The position numbers and the translations under genes were made by a program. Shown here one piece after another: positions 51,022 to 59,648 of a DNA stretch of 64,000 nucleotides; within the stretch, counting starts at the first letter, position 1; every line of letters begins with the position of its first letter. Source of the stretch: JOPF133 sp052144935 (GTDB taxonomy: Bacteria; Acidobacteriota; Terriglobia; Bryobacterales; Bryobacteraceae); contig JBKQPR010000344.1 in assembly GCA_052144935.1 (NCBI GenBank), positions 1-64,000 of the forward strand. The letters run 5' to 3'. The notes under the pieces were generated by a model. The model was not told the DNA's origin. It did not search any database and worked only from the letters and a program-made list of their open reading frames with translations.

Positions 51022-52323
51022 ATGACGCGACGCGATTCTCTGCGATGGATGGCCGCCGGCGCGGCTGCCGCCGCCACCACCTGGACTGCTACCGCCGCCG
51101 GCGATGCCAGCGACCGGGAACGGCGCATGAAGTGGTGGCATGAAGCCCGCTTCGGCATGTTCATCCACTGGGGCCTCTACAGCACCTTGGGCCGCCACGA
51201 GTGGGTCATGGAAGACGAGGGCATTCCGGTGGCCGAGTACGAACAGCTCGCCAAGCGCTTCAAGCCCAAGCCCAACGCCGCCCGCGACTGGGCCCGCTTG
51301 GCCAAACAGGCCGGCCAGAAGTACATGGTGATGACCACCAAGCATCACGAGGGCTTCTGCAATTTCGACAGCAAGCTGACCAACTATTGCGCCCCCAAAC
51401 AAGGCCCCGGCCGCGACCTGGTGAAGGAGTACGTCGAAGCGGCCCGCGCCGAAGGACTGCGCGTGGGCTTCTATTACTCGCTCATGGACTGGCACCATCC
51501 GGATGGGGCCCGCTGTGCCACCGGCGAGGCGGCCCGCCGCCGCTTCGTCGATTACATCCACGGCCACGTCCGCGAGCTGCTCACCAACTACGGCAAGATC
51601 GACGTGCTGTGGTACGACGTGAGCTGGCCGCTCACGCCGGCGGGCTGGGAGTCGGAGAAGATGAACGCCATGGTGTTCCAGCTTCAACCCGACATCATCG
51701 TCAATAACCGCAACGGGCTGGATGGCGACTTCGCGACCCCCGAGCAGCGCATCCAGGCCTCCACCGATCGCGCCTGGGAATCCTGTATGACCATGAACGG
51801 CAGTTGGGGCTATCAGGCTGCCGACGACGATTGGAAGAGTCCCAAGACCATCGTGCGCAACCTGGTGACCTGCGGGCACGGCGCCGGCAATTACCTGCTC
51901 AACATCGGCCCCAAGCCGGATGGATCGATTCCCGAGGACTCGGTGCGCATCCTGACGGCGGTGGGAAAGTGGATGGAGCGCAACGGAAAGTCCATCTATC
52001 GGACCGGCATCTGCCAGCCGGGGCGCTCCAACTATGCCGGCTTCACGCGCGACGGCAACACCCTCTACATGCACGTGCATTTCTGGCCCGGCGAAACGGT
52101 GGCGCTGGCCGGCCTGATGAACAAGGTGCAATCGGCGCGCCTGTTGGCCACCGGCAAAGAAGTCAAGTTCGAGCAGGAGGAGTTCCGTGTGCGCTTCACC
52201 GGGCTGCCCACGAAAGCGCCCGACGAGCCGGTGACCACGCTGGCCATCGAATTGGACGGCGAGCCGCGCCAGGACACCGACCACGTGCGCAAAGACCGCC
52301 CGCGCCGCGAGGTCGGCGTGTAG
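51022..52323 (+). CDS. Exported GH29 alpha-L-fucosidase
   Basis: A 433-aa GH29 enzyme with a Tat-like signal (MTRRDSLRWMAAGAAAAA). The barrel contains FGMFIHWGLYS, MVMTTKHHEGFCNFDS, FYYSLMDWHHPD and the nucleophile Asp in IDVLWYDVSW. The general acid is poorly conserved in GH29 and cannot be placed with confidence. The C-terminal beta domain closes near 430. It is expected to release L-fucose from glycans. It stands alone downstream of the decayed toxin-antitoxin pair. Confidence 0.92.
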   Translation: MTRRDSLRWMAAGAAAAATTWTATAAGDASDRERRMKWWHEARFGMFIHWGLYSTLGRHEWVMEDEGIPVAEYEQLAKRFKPKPNAARDWARLAKQAGQKYMVMTTKHHEGFCNFDSKLTNYCAPKQGPGRDLVKEYVEAARAEGLRVGFYYSLMDWHHPDGARCATGEAARRRFVDYIHGHVRELLTNYGKIDVLWYDVSWPLTPAGWESEKMNAMVFQLQPDIIVNNRNGLDGDFATPEQRIQASTDRAWESCMTMNGSWGYQAADDDWKSPKTIVRNLVTCGHGAGNYLLNIGPKPDGSIPEDSVRILTAVGKWMERNGKSIYRTGICQPGRSNYAGFTRDGNTLYMHVHFWPGETVALAGLMNKVQSARLLATGKEVKFEQEEFRVRFTGLPTKAPDEPVTTLAIELDGEPRQDTDHVRKDRPRREVGV

Positions 52324-52493
52324 AGCTAAGCCAGGAGACCGAGGTCGGCGGGGCCACCGGCGGCGCCGGATTGAACGGGCTGTGACTCCTGCCCCAGCCA
52401 ACCCTGGTGCGGCCAAATCCGCTGCGTCCGGTTCAAGAAGGCCAGCCAGACAGTCATCCCTTTGCGTCGGAGCCGTAACGGCAACTCGCTCAG

Positions 52494-52775
52494 ATGCCCA
52501 GAACGAGCCCTTACGCCATTCGCTTGTCGTCTGCCGGGTTGGCGCAACTCGAAAAACGTGCCGGCCAATATACGTTGCCGTATTTTCAGGTCCAGCGCGC
52601 CAAGATGCAACGGATTGAGGAACTGAACCGGCGCCTGAAGGTCTGGCAGAACTACTTTGGGGATCCACGCCAAGCCTTCCGAGAGATCGGCACGTACGCT
52701 CGCTACCGTCTCACGCAACGTACCAACCGGCGATTGCACCGGTCATTTCCTGACGGACCCTTTAGGAGTTTCTGA
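52494..52775 (+). pseudogene. Chimera of IS630-like transposase and group II intron maturase fragments
   Basis: The 93-aa frame starts PYAIRLSSAGLAQLEKRAGQ then YTLPYFQVQRAKM, the N-terminus of IS630-type transposases. It then switches to RIEELNRRLKVWQNYF and DPRQAFREIGTYARYRL, which match the C-terminal domain of group II intron reverse transcriptases. The end runs into a short repeat also seen, inverted, at 8653-8687. It is a recombined relic; neither element is functional. Confidence 0.65.
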
Positions 52776-52877
52776 GCAGTTGACCTTCGCGTCTCGGCGT
52801 CGAGGATGCTCCTGCCGGTCGGAGGTCAGAGCCTCGCTGTGACCTCGGGAAGCGACTCGCACGCCGGGCCGCGCCGG

Positions 52878-53702
52878 TCAGCCGGCCAAACCGCCCGCAA
52901 TCGTGGGCATGGCCACCCGGAACTCGCCGCGGAAAATCTCGCCGAAAATCCCCAACACCTCGCCGTGCAAAACGCCGTTGTCCGCCAGCAGATGCTCGGA
53001 ACCAGTCACCGTGTGCGGCGCGCCCCGCATATCGGAGGTCTGCCCGCCGGCCTCCCGCACCAATAGCGTGCCGGCCGCCATATCCCACGGCTTCAATCCG
53101 AATTCCCAGAAGAAATCCAGCCGGCTCGCAGCCACGTAAGCCAGATCCAGGGCCGCCGATCCGGTCCGCCGCACGCCGTGCGTGGCTATCGCCAACTGAT
53201 AATAGAAATGGATATTTACGTTGTGGTGGCGCTTGCGGCTGGGAAACCCCGTGGAGGCCAGGCTATCGGCCAGGCGCCCCACGCCCGATACGCGAATCCG
53301 GCGGTTGTTCAGGTAAGCCCCCCCGCCGCGCTCGGCCGTGAAGGTCTCCTGCCGCACCGGGTCGTACACCACTCCCGCAATCACCTCGCCGGCCGAAGCC
53401 AGACCCAGGGTCACATTGAACATCGGGAAGCTGTGCGCGAAATTGGTGGTGCCGTCCAGCGGATCCACAAACCAGCAATACTCGGATGCGCTTTGGTGCC
53501 CGCCGCCCTCCTCGGCCACGATGTTGTGCGAAGGGAAATGCGATCGCAGCCGCTCCACCACCAGGCGCTCCGAAGCCCGGTCGGCTTCCGTCACCAGGTC
53601 GAACTCCCCCTTCAACTCAAACCCGATCCGCTTTTCCAGGTAGTTCGATAGGAGCGCACCGGCCTCCCGCGCGATATCCACCGCCGTTTCCAGGTAGTGC
53701 AT
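52878..53702 (-). CDS. Inositol monophosphatase family protein (SuhB-like)
   Basis: A 274-aa Mg2+-dependent phosphatase of the FIG superfamily. Metal-binding motifs: EE in IVAEEGGGH (about 64-65), DPLDGTTNF (80-88) and the C-terminal WDMAAGTLLVREAGG. It would act on inositol monophosphate or a related sugar phosphate. Its stop faces the IS630/intron relic, and it is preceded by the Hfq-like gene on the same strand, 12 bases away. Confidence 0.92.
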   Translation of the reverse strand: MHYLETAVDIAREAGALLSNYLEKRIGFELKGEFDLVTEADRASERLVVERLRSHFPSHNIVAEEGGGHQSASEYCWFVDPLDGTTNFAHSFPMFNVTLGLASAGEVIAGVVYDPVRQETFTAERGGGAYLNNRRIRVSGVGRLADSLASTGFPSRKRHHNVNIHFYYQLAIATHGVRRTGSAALDLAYVAASRLDFFWEFGLKPWDMAAGTLLVREAGGQTSDMRGAPHTVTGSEHLLADNGVLHGEVLGIFGEIFRGEFRVAMPTIAGGLAG

Positions 53703-53714
53703 GGCCGCGAAAAG

Positions 53715-53948
53715 CTACGCCTCTTCCTGGAGGTACTTGATATCGTGCTTGAAAATGAACAGGTTGGGCTCTCCCTGGCGAGTCAGGCGGATGAACGAGT
53801 GGTCGTAATACTCGATCGTCCCTACCACTTCTTCACCGCCGGCCATCTTGACGCGGACCGGCGTGCCCCGCTCGATCAGCAGCTTGAGGTACTTAGCCTC
53901 CTCGTACGTCTGCTCGGGCGCGCGCCCTGGTTTTCCACCTTGCTGTAT
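53715..53948 (-). CDS. hfq: Hfq-like RNA chaperone with no canonical start codon
   Basis: The minus strand reads GRAPEQTYEEAKYLKLLIER, then GTPVRVKMAGGEEVVGTIEY, YDHSFIRLTRQGEPNLFIFK and HDIKYLQEEA-stop: the Sm fold of Hfq, with the Sm2-like FKHDIKYL end typical of Acidobacteria. No ATG, GTG or TTG lies in frame before the domain. The best candidate is ATA at 53946-53948, nine bases after AGGAG; ACG precedes it. About 77 aa. It lies between the VWFA gene and the inositol-phosphatase gene on one strand. A lost base or non-AUG initiation are both possible. Confidence 0.72.
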   Translation of the reverse strand: MQQGGKPGRAPEQTYEEAKYLKLLIERGTPVRVKMAGGEEVVGTIEYYDHSFIRLTRQGEPNLFIFKHDIKYLQEEA

Positions 53949-53961
53949 CGTATCGTTTCTC

Positions 53962-54960
53962 CTACCGGTCTTTCTTCCTGACCACGGGCGCCGAACTATC
54001 CGGTGTCACCGTTACCCGGGCGTCGGGCGTGCTCCCTTCCGCATCACCATAATAGCCGTTGCGCGCCGACACCCGCAATTCGGGCGCCTTCGCGCGCACT
54101 TCCAGCTTGTGAAACGGGTCTTTCGTCAGCGGCACGCGGCGGGGATAGAAGTCCAGCACATATTGGGTGCGCAATTCGGTGATGATCTCGTTGAAGGTCT
54201 TGTCCAGCTCGGGGCCGCTGGCGGGCAGGAAGGAGCGGCCGCCGGTCCCTTGCGCCATGAAGGCCAGGGCGTGCTCCCCACCGGTGTTCCTCCCGGCATC
54301 GCTGGTGATCGGCATGACCACCACCGGATAGATCACCCCGTCCGCCATCTGCGCGGCCTTCAGCGCCTGGTGTACGTCGCGGTGGCTGGTGGTGTCGCCG
54401 CCATCCGTCACCACGATGATCACCTTGCGGCCCAAGCGGGACTCCAGGTCCCGCGAGGCGAAGTAAAGCGCGTCGTAGAGCGAGGTTCCCAGCTCCGGAT
54501 GCGGCCCATGCGTCAGGCGGTCCAGTTCCTTCAGATACCTGTCGAGATTGGCAAAACTGTGGGTAAAGGAGTGCTCGTTGATGTCGTAGGCGAAATCGTA
54601 AAGGCCCACGGTATCTTCGGCATTGCCGTCCGCCAGCAGGGCCCGCAGGAATCGCGATGCGCACTCCAGCTCGAATTTCAGCACGATGGAGGTGGATCCG
54701 CTGACGTCCACCAGCAGGGCGATCGACAAGGGCTGTTCGGTGGTGTGCTGCAGGAAAGCGATCTCCTGCTTCGCGCCATTGTCGTAGATTTCGAAATCGT
54801 CCTTGCCGAGCGTGCCCACCGGGTCGCCCGCCCGGTTCTTCACGGTGGCGATCACATGCACCAGCTTGACATCCGAACGAAACACGGCGGGCTGCTGCGC
54901 GCCCCCGAAGCCGGCGCCCAATAGCAAGGCCCACAAGGCTTTAGCCCACGGCCGGAACAT
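53962..54960 (-). CDS. TIGR03436-type VWFA-domain exported protein
   Basis: A 332-aa exported protein: signal ALWALLLGAGFGGAQ, a short beta domain (VFRSDVKLVHVIATVKNRAG, with DFEIYDNG), then a von Willebrand A domain with MIDAS residues DVSGS (85-89), a Thr in GTSLYDAL and an Asp in VVTDGGDTTS. This is the Acidobacterial VWFA-related family; function unknown, probably protein-protein contact at the cell surface. ATG 54960 is used; it overlaps the 3' end of the MoaD-MoaE gene by 20 bases. Confidence 0.88.
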   Translation of the reverse strand: MFRPWAKALWALLLGAGFGGAQQPAVFRSDVKLVHVIATVKNRAGDPVGTLGKDDFEIYDNGAKQEIAFLQHTTEQPLSIALLVDVSGSTSIVLKFELECASRFLRALLADGNAEDTVGLYDFAYDINEHSFTHSFANLDRYLKELDRLTHGPHPELGTSLYDALYFASRDLESRLGRKVIIVVTDGGDTTSHRDVHQALKAAQMADGVIYPVVVMPITSDAGRNTGGEHALAFMAQGTGGRSFLPASGPELDKTFNEIITELRTQYVLDFYPRRVPLTKDPFHKLEVRAKAPELRVSARNGYYGDAEGSTPDARVTVTPDSSAPVVRKKDR

Positions 54961-55657
54961 TGCGGTCCCACTCTCCTTCCACCCACACGGCGCCATCGGC
55001 GAAATGTTCCTTCTTCCAGATGGGAACCAGCCGCTTGAGCCGGTTGATACCCTCCAGCGCCGCTTCAAACGCCGCCTGCCGGTGCGGAGCCGTCACCATC
55101 ACCGCCACGCTGGTTTCGCCGATCAGCAGCCGCCCCAACCGGTGTACCATGGCGATCCGGGTGATGGGGAATGATCGGGCGATCTCCTGGCCGATCCGGG
55201 ACATGGTCTCGAGCGCCATGGATTCGTAGCCTTCGTAATCCAGGCACACCGTCGCGCGGCCGTTGGTGTTGTTGCGGACCACCCCCTCGAAGGTGACCAC
55301 GGCCCCCTCGGCGCCGGTCAGAAGCCGCGCGCCCAGGGCCCCCGTATCGATCGTGTGGCGGGTCAACCCGAACCAGTGGCCTCCCTCGGCGGTCTCCCAG
55401 CATTCTGTGCTTGCCCCGCCGCTCACCGGCGGCAGGAAGGCCACTTCGTCGCCTTCCTCGATCCTGGTTGCAGGATCGGCAAACTCCCGATTCCGGGCCA
55501 CTACGATACTCCGAGCCATCTGCCGCAAGTGCGGGAACCGCGCCGCGAAGCTTTCAAATACCGTATCCAGACTGGCGCCTTCGGGAAACTCGAGATCGCC
55601 CGACGCATCTCCCACCACGTCCTTCAGCATCCCGAAAAACAGTACTCGCACGCGCAT
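54941..55657 (-). CDS. MoaD-MoaE fusion (molybdopterin synthase, both subunits)
   Basis: A 238-aa fusion. Residues 1-81 are MoaD, a ubiquitin-like sulfur carrier (MRVRVLFFGMLKDVVG...EVAFLPPVSGG). Residues about 95-238 are MoaE (GAVVTFEGVVRNNTNGR, then MVHRLGRLLIGETSVAV, RLKRLVPIWKKEHF). MoaD normally needs a free C-terminal Gly-Gly to carry sulfur. Here GG (80-81) is internal, followed by ASTECWETAEG. A fused MoaD-MoaE (MoaX) in mycobacteria is cleaved after this point, so processing is expected. Confidence 0.93.
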   Translation of the reverse strand: MRVRVLFFGMLKDVVGDASGDLEFPEGASLDTVFESFAARFPHLRQMARSIVVARNREFADPATRIEEGDEVAFLPPVSGGASTECWETAEGGHWFGLTRHTIDTGALGARLLTGAEGAVVTFEGVVRNNTNGRATVCLDYEGYESMALETMSRIGQEIARSFPITRIAMVHRLGRLLIGETSVAVMVTAPHRQAAFEAALEGINRLKRLVPIWKKEHFADGAVWVEGEWDRNVPAVG

Positions 55658-55732
55658 GTTGGGCGGTAACTTTCAGTCTAACAGACGGTTCCGGGGAATG
55701 CGGCGTTGCAGTGGGGCCCCGATTTCACCGGC

Positions 55733-55974
55733 GGGCCCCGATTTCACCGCTGAGACGCGGAGACACGGAGACTTCGCAGAGAAAACCATTCTTCTCTTGT
55801 CCCCCTCCGCGCTTCCTCTGCGTTCTCCGCGTCTCAGCGGTGAAATCGGGGCCGCCCGACCTTTGAGACGCTGAGATAACGGAGACTTCGCAGAGAAGAC
55901 CATTCTTCTCTTGTCCCCCTCCGCGCTTCCTCCGCGTTCTCCGCGTCTCAGCGGTGAAATCGGGGCCGCCCGAC
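55733..55974. repeat. Dispersed inverted repeat in tandem duplication
   Basis: Two units about 113 bp apart: TGAGACGCGGAGACACGGAG (55751) to GGGGCCGCCCGAC (55860), then TGAGACGCTGAGATAACGGA (55864) to the same end (55974). The units are almost identical, and only the first keeps the GGGCCCCGATTTCACCGC left arm. An extra copy of that arm end lies at 55713-55730. The array fills the divergent gap between the MoaD-MoaE and DUF4159 genes. Confidence 0.9.
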
Positions 55975-55996
55975 GCGTCTATACTAAAGAGTAGAA

Positions 55997-56863
55997 ATGC
56001 GCTGCAGTGTGGTTCTGGTGGCCGGGCTGGGTCTCGGCGCGGTGGTCTGTTCGCTGTTTGCCCAGCGGCCCTTCCGGGAATATCCGGCTTGGGAGTACAA
56101 CAACTTCCCCCTGCCGTCCGATTATCTGAAGCCCGGCGAGTGGACCTTCGCGCGCCTCATGTACCCCACTACCCATCTGGTCATCGACTGGCAGTCGGAG
56201 TTCAAGCGCGGATACGACTGGCACGACGGCAATACCAACTGGACCATCGACTATCCGCGCTCCGACCGCCACCTGTCCCAGGCCATCCGCCGCCTCACCC
56301 GCATCGACGGCAAGTCCGCCGAGCAACCCATCAACCTGGAGGAGGATGACGACGTCTTCAATTACCCGTGGCTCTACGCCGTCGAGGTGGGCCACTGGGA
56401 GCTGACCGATCAGCAGGTCGCCAAGTTCCGCGAGTTTCTGCTGCGCGGCGGCTTCTTCATGTGCGACGACTTCCATGGCACCGACGAGTGGAACGTCTTC
56501 ATCGCCAGCATGCGCAAGGTGATGCCCGAGCGGCAGATTGTGGATCTGCCCAACGGCGACCAGATCTTCCACACGGTCTACGACCTGGACGACCGCTTTC
56601 AGGTGCCCGGCGCCCAGTACATCTACACGCACAGCATCTGCGAGAAGTGCTCCACCGCGCGGCCGCCCGTTTTAGGCGGCGGGGATGGCGCCAAATGGCG
56701 CGGCATTTACGACGACAACGGCCGCCTGATGGTCGTCATCTGCCACAACATGGACCTGGGCGATTCATGGGAGAACGCCGACGATCCCAAGTATCCCGAG
56801 AAGTTTTCCGCGCTGGGAATCCGCATCGGCGTCAACTACATCGTCTACTCGATGACCCACTGA
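55997..56863 (+). CDS. Exported DUF4159 protein
   Basis: A 288-aa protein with signal peptide VVLVAGLGLGAVVCSLFAQ. The DUF4159 domain shows WTFARLMYPTTHLVID, WTIDYPRSDRHLSQAIRRLTRI and LLRGGFFMCDDFHGTDEWNVF, and ends IRIGVNYIVYSMTH. The fold resembles class I glutamine-amidotransferase-like/ThuA domains (LRGGFFMCDDF), but a catalytic Cys is not certain. Function unknown. It is immediately downstream of the tandem repeat. Confidence 0.88.
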   Translation: MRCSVVLVAGLGLGAVVCSLFAQRPFREYPAWEYNNFPLPSDYLKPGEWTFARLMYPTTHLVIDWQSEFKRGYDWHDGNTNWTIDYPRSDRHLSQAIRRLTRIDGKSAEQPINLEEDDDVFNYPWLYAVEVGHWELTDQQVAKFREFLLRGGFFMCDDFHGTDEWNVFIASMRKVMPERQIVDLPNGDQIFHTVYDLDDRFQVPGAQYIYTHSICEKCSTARPPVLGGGDGAKWRGIYDDNGRLMVVICHNMDLGDSWENADDPKYPEKFSALGIRIGVNYIVYSMTH

Positions 56864-56988
56864 GGCGACCCGTCACGCCCGAGCCTCGCCGAAAAACGGG
56901 TCGGGGAGATGGGCAAGATGGTCGCTCATGCCGGGCTCGCCATCGGCGGAACGTATGTGAGTGTCGAGCCGTTCCAGTTGTTCCGTGG

Positions 56989-57180
56989 ATGAAGGCATTT
57001 CGCTACAATAACCGGAAACCGGTGAATGACGCCAATCGGTTCGGATGTGTCATGCGGAAAGTCGTGGGCAATGCTCCCGCTCAGAGCATTTTGTTGGATA
57101 TTGACGGCGGGGCGTTCAAGGACGAGCCGGGGAAGTTCTGGCCGGAATCCATCGCCATGCCAGCGGAGGAGGCGTTATGA
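56989..57180 (+). CDS. Small protein coupled to a nucleotidyltransferase
   Basis: A 63-aa protein (MKAFRYNNRKPVNDANRFGC...MRKVVGNAPAQSILLDIDGG...MPAEEAL) of unknown family. Its stop overlaps the ATG of the nucleotidyltransferase (ATGA), so the two are almost certainly co-translated. The small first gene, basic start and acidic end fit an antitoxin-like partner, but I recognise no DNA-binding fold. Confidence 0.5.
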   Translation: MKAFRYNNRKPVNDANRFGCVMRKVVGNAPAQSILLDIDGGAFKDEPGKFWPESIAMPAEEAL

Positions 57181-57752
57181 AACCCTTCCTTCAATTTCAC
57201 GAAGAGGCGGAATTTTTGAGGGAATCCAGCAGTTCCACCAACATTGAAAGGACGCTCCTCAAGGCTGTGAAGGTACTGGCTCTCTTTCAAATCCCGCATT
57301 ACGTCTGTGGCGGGTTTGCGGTACAGGAGCATGGTTATCCGCGGTTTACCGTGGATGTCGATATCATCGTGCCGGATGTCGAACTGGCTCGTGACATGTT
57401 GTGCATGAACGGGTTCAAAGAGAATCCCGGCTCCCAGATGACGATCACGGACAGGGAAACCGGAGTGGAAGTCGATCTCCTGCCCGGCGGAAAGAAGGTC
57501 GATCCGGGGCCGCTTGCTTTTCCAATGCCGGCTCATGTGTCGGACAAGCCGCAAATCCTGATTCTAGAGAAGCTGATTTCTTCAAAGTTGTCCACCTACA
57601 TGGGCGTCGGTGTCCACCGGGCACAGGATTACGCCGATGTCGTCAACCTGATCGGCGCCAATCGTCTACCGCGAGAGTACGGCGTCGATCCCGAAGTGCG
57701 GGATCTGTATGCGAAGACTTGGGACGAGCTTCACGAGCCGAAGAAAGGCTGA
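57177..57752 (+). CDS. Nucleotidyltransferase-fold protein (DUF6036/AbiEii-like)
   Basis: A 191-aa protein with a polymerase-beta-type core: CGGFAVQEHGYPRFTVDVDIIV gives the GG...DxD motif (written here as CGGFAVQEHG and FTVDVDIIV), and VEVDLLPGG provides the third acid. C-terminal helices follow (LILEKLISSKLSTYM, then DYADVVNLI). Stand-alone proteins of this kind include toxins and antitoxins of nucleotidyltransferase systems. Start ATG 57177 overlaps the upstream small gene. A GC-poor patch relative to neighbours hints at transfer. Confidence 0.78.
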   Translation: MKPFLQFHEEAEFLRESSSSTNIERTLLKAVKVLALFQIPHYVCGGFAVQEHGYPRFTVDVDIIVPDVELARDMLCMNGFKENPGSQMTITDRETGVEVDLLPGGKKVDPGPLAFPMPAHVSDKPQILILEKLISSKLSTYMGVGVHRAQDYADVVNLIGANRLPREYGVDPEVRDLYAKTWDELHEPKKG

Positions 57753-57856
57753 ATAACCCGGTGCGGTAACCGTGGAACCGTCGAATTTGCTCATGCTTCG
57801 CCGACTCCCAAGAATCTCCCGGCAAGGCAAATGGGACTTGACTCATTCGCATGGAC

Positions 57857-59446
57857 CTACCGGCAACTGGCATTGCCCGCATTCGGAAACGCCAGGAAGG
57901 TAACACTTGCCGGGGCAAGCGTCACCAGTCCCGCGGGCGCCGGCTCGCCCGTCATCTCCGGCAGCGCGTCCCGAACGCCGGTTTTCAGTTCGCGCCCGTT
58001 CAGTTCCACGCTCGTATCCAAAAGGCCCTTGGCGCTCAAGGTGTAGCGGTCGGCGCCGATGGGGCTTCGAAGGTCGTGCGATGCTTCCCGGTCGGCATTG
58101 ATCGCCAGCACTACCACGCCGCCCGGGTGATCGCGCAGGCAGTGGGCATAGAGATGCACCGCAGGCTCGGGCGAGCGGCCCGCGTCGAGCACCGTCGCGC
58201 CCATCAGCTTGCGCCACAACACGGCCGACCAATAGTTAGGCCGTGGCGCCAGCGTCGCCTCGTCGATCAACCCATAATCGCTCGCCGCCAGCGTATTGTG
58301 CGCAACCACCTGGACGCCGCGCTTGGCCAGCCGTCCAAGCTGGTCCAGATAACGGAAGCTGTCGATAAAACTGGCGGCCCACGGGTTGCCACCGCACGCG
58401 GTTTCGCCGGTCTCCGTGAGCCAAAGCGGCTTGCCTGGCTCAAAGCGATCGCGCAGGGCCGCGTAAAATGCTTCGTCGCGGTCCGTGCGGGACAGCCAGT
58501 CCTCCGACAACGCCGCTTCCGGGGTCGTTTGCGTCGTCACGCCCGGATAAGCGCAGCGCTTCGAGACCGTGCCATAGAAATGATAGGAGAACGCATCCAC
58601 CCCCCGGCCCGCCGCCGTCAGCATGTCCTCCGTCTTCAGCCCGGAAAATCCCGCTGCCAGCGGGGTCGCCTCGCCCACCGACCCGGGGCCGAGGATCGCC
58701 ATATCCGGGGCGGTCTTTTTGGCGAACGCCAGAAACACCCTGAAATCGCGCCCGTACGCCGCTGCATCGTAGCCCTGGGGCGCCCCGCCCATCGCCGCGA
58801 AGCTCGGCTCGTTGAACATTTCCGCCGCCGCGATATTCCCGCCGATGGCTTTGGTGAATGCCAGAAACTTCCGCGCCTGCTCCGGAGTCCAGACGCCATC
58901 GGCGCCGCGCACGCCGTCGCTCACAGCGAATGATGTGACGATCCGGGCATTCACCGCGCGCGAGAACTCGACCACCCCGCGCCATTGTTGGCGAGTCAGA
59001 ACGCCGCCAAACCCCGCCGGAGCAGTGGCCGGCGCCGGATCGTCCGAATCGTGAAAATACGTGGAGTTTGCCCATGTGCCGCTCACGCGCATGTAAGCCG
59101 GACCCAACGCCGCCGCCAGTTTGCGCAGCCGCGGGTTCGCCAGATCGATCGGCGGCCGGGTGCGAAACGCCGCGGGATCGATGCCCGGCATCGCGAGCCT
59201 GGCGGCCGGCGCCGCTTCAGGCGCGTGGGTTCCCTGGCTGTAAGGCGCCCAGAAGCGTCCGCCGGTCACTTCGACCATCTCGATATTGAACGACTGAAAC
59301 CGTTCATCGACCGTGCCAACGCGCGGCATCTTTGCCGGTGCGACCGCGATGGGCTCCGCGCCAAATGACGCCGCTGAACCCGCGCCAACGCCGAGCAACG
59401 CCAGCATTGGGCCCGCCAATATCTCCAAACCAGTCTTCCCGTTCAT
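57857..59446 (-). CDS. Exported GH79-like glycoside hydrolase
   Basis: A 529-aa protein with signal LEILAGPMLALLGVGAGSAAS. The barrel has YMRVSGTWANSTYFHD, the acid/base Glu in AAEMFNEPSF and a nucleophile Glu in LWLTETGETACGG, the GH79 (heparanase/beta-glucuronidase) layout. The C-terminal beta domain contains VHLYAHCLRDHPGGVVVLAIN. Likely substrate is a glucuronide-bearing polysaccharide. The stop is about 100 bases from the nucleotidyltransferase gene, which converges on it. Confidence 0.85.
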   Translation of the reverse strand: MNGKTGLEILAGPMLALLGVGAGSAASFGAEPIAVAPAKMPRVGTVDERFQSFNIEMVEVTGGRFWAPYSQGTHAPEAAPAARLAMPGIDPAAFRTRPPIDLANPRLRKLAAALGPAYMRVSGTWANSTYFHDSDDPAPATAPAGFGGVLTRQQWRGVVEFSRAVNARIVTSFAVSDGVRGADGVWTPEQARKFLAFTKAIGGNIAAAEMFNEPSFAAMGGAPQGYDAAAYGRDFRVFLAFAKKTAPDMAILGPGSVGEATPLAAGFSGLKTEDMLTAAGRGVDAFSYHFYGTVSKRCAYPGVTTQTTPEAALSEDWLSRTDRDEAFYAALRDRFEPGKPLWLTETGETACGGNPWAASFIDSFRYLDQLGRLAKRGVQVVAHNTLAASDYGLIDEATLAPRPNYWSAVLWRKLMGATVLDAGRSPEPAVHLYAHCLRDHPGGVVVLAINADREASHDLRSPIGADRYTLSAKGLLDTSVELNGRELKTGVRDALPEMTGEPAPAGLVTLAPASVTFLAFPNAGNASCR

Positions 59447-59648
59447 AAACTCTACCCGCCCAACCTCGGTAGCACTCTAACATAACGCCGATTGGCGAGC
59501 CCGCTTCCGGGCGCGCCGCCGATCCATTCGCCGCATGGCGCGGAATAATGCGATTTCCGTATCGGATCTCACCAAATACCGCAAAAATACGTGCAAAGCG
59601 ACCGCCCGGTGCCGCATACTCACTGAGAACGTCCTTTGAGGAGGGACC

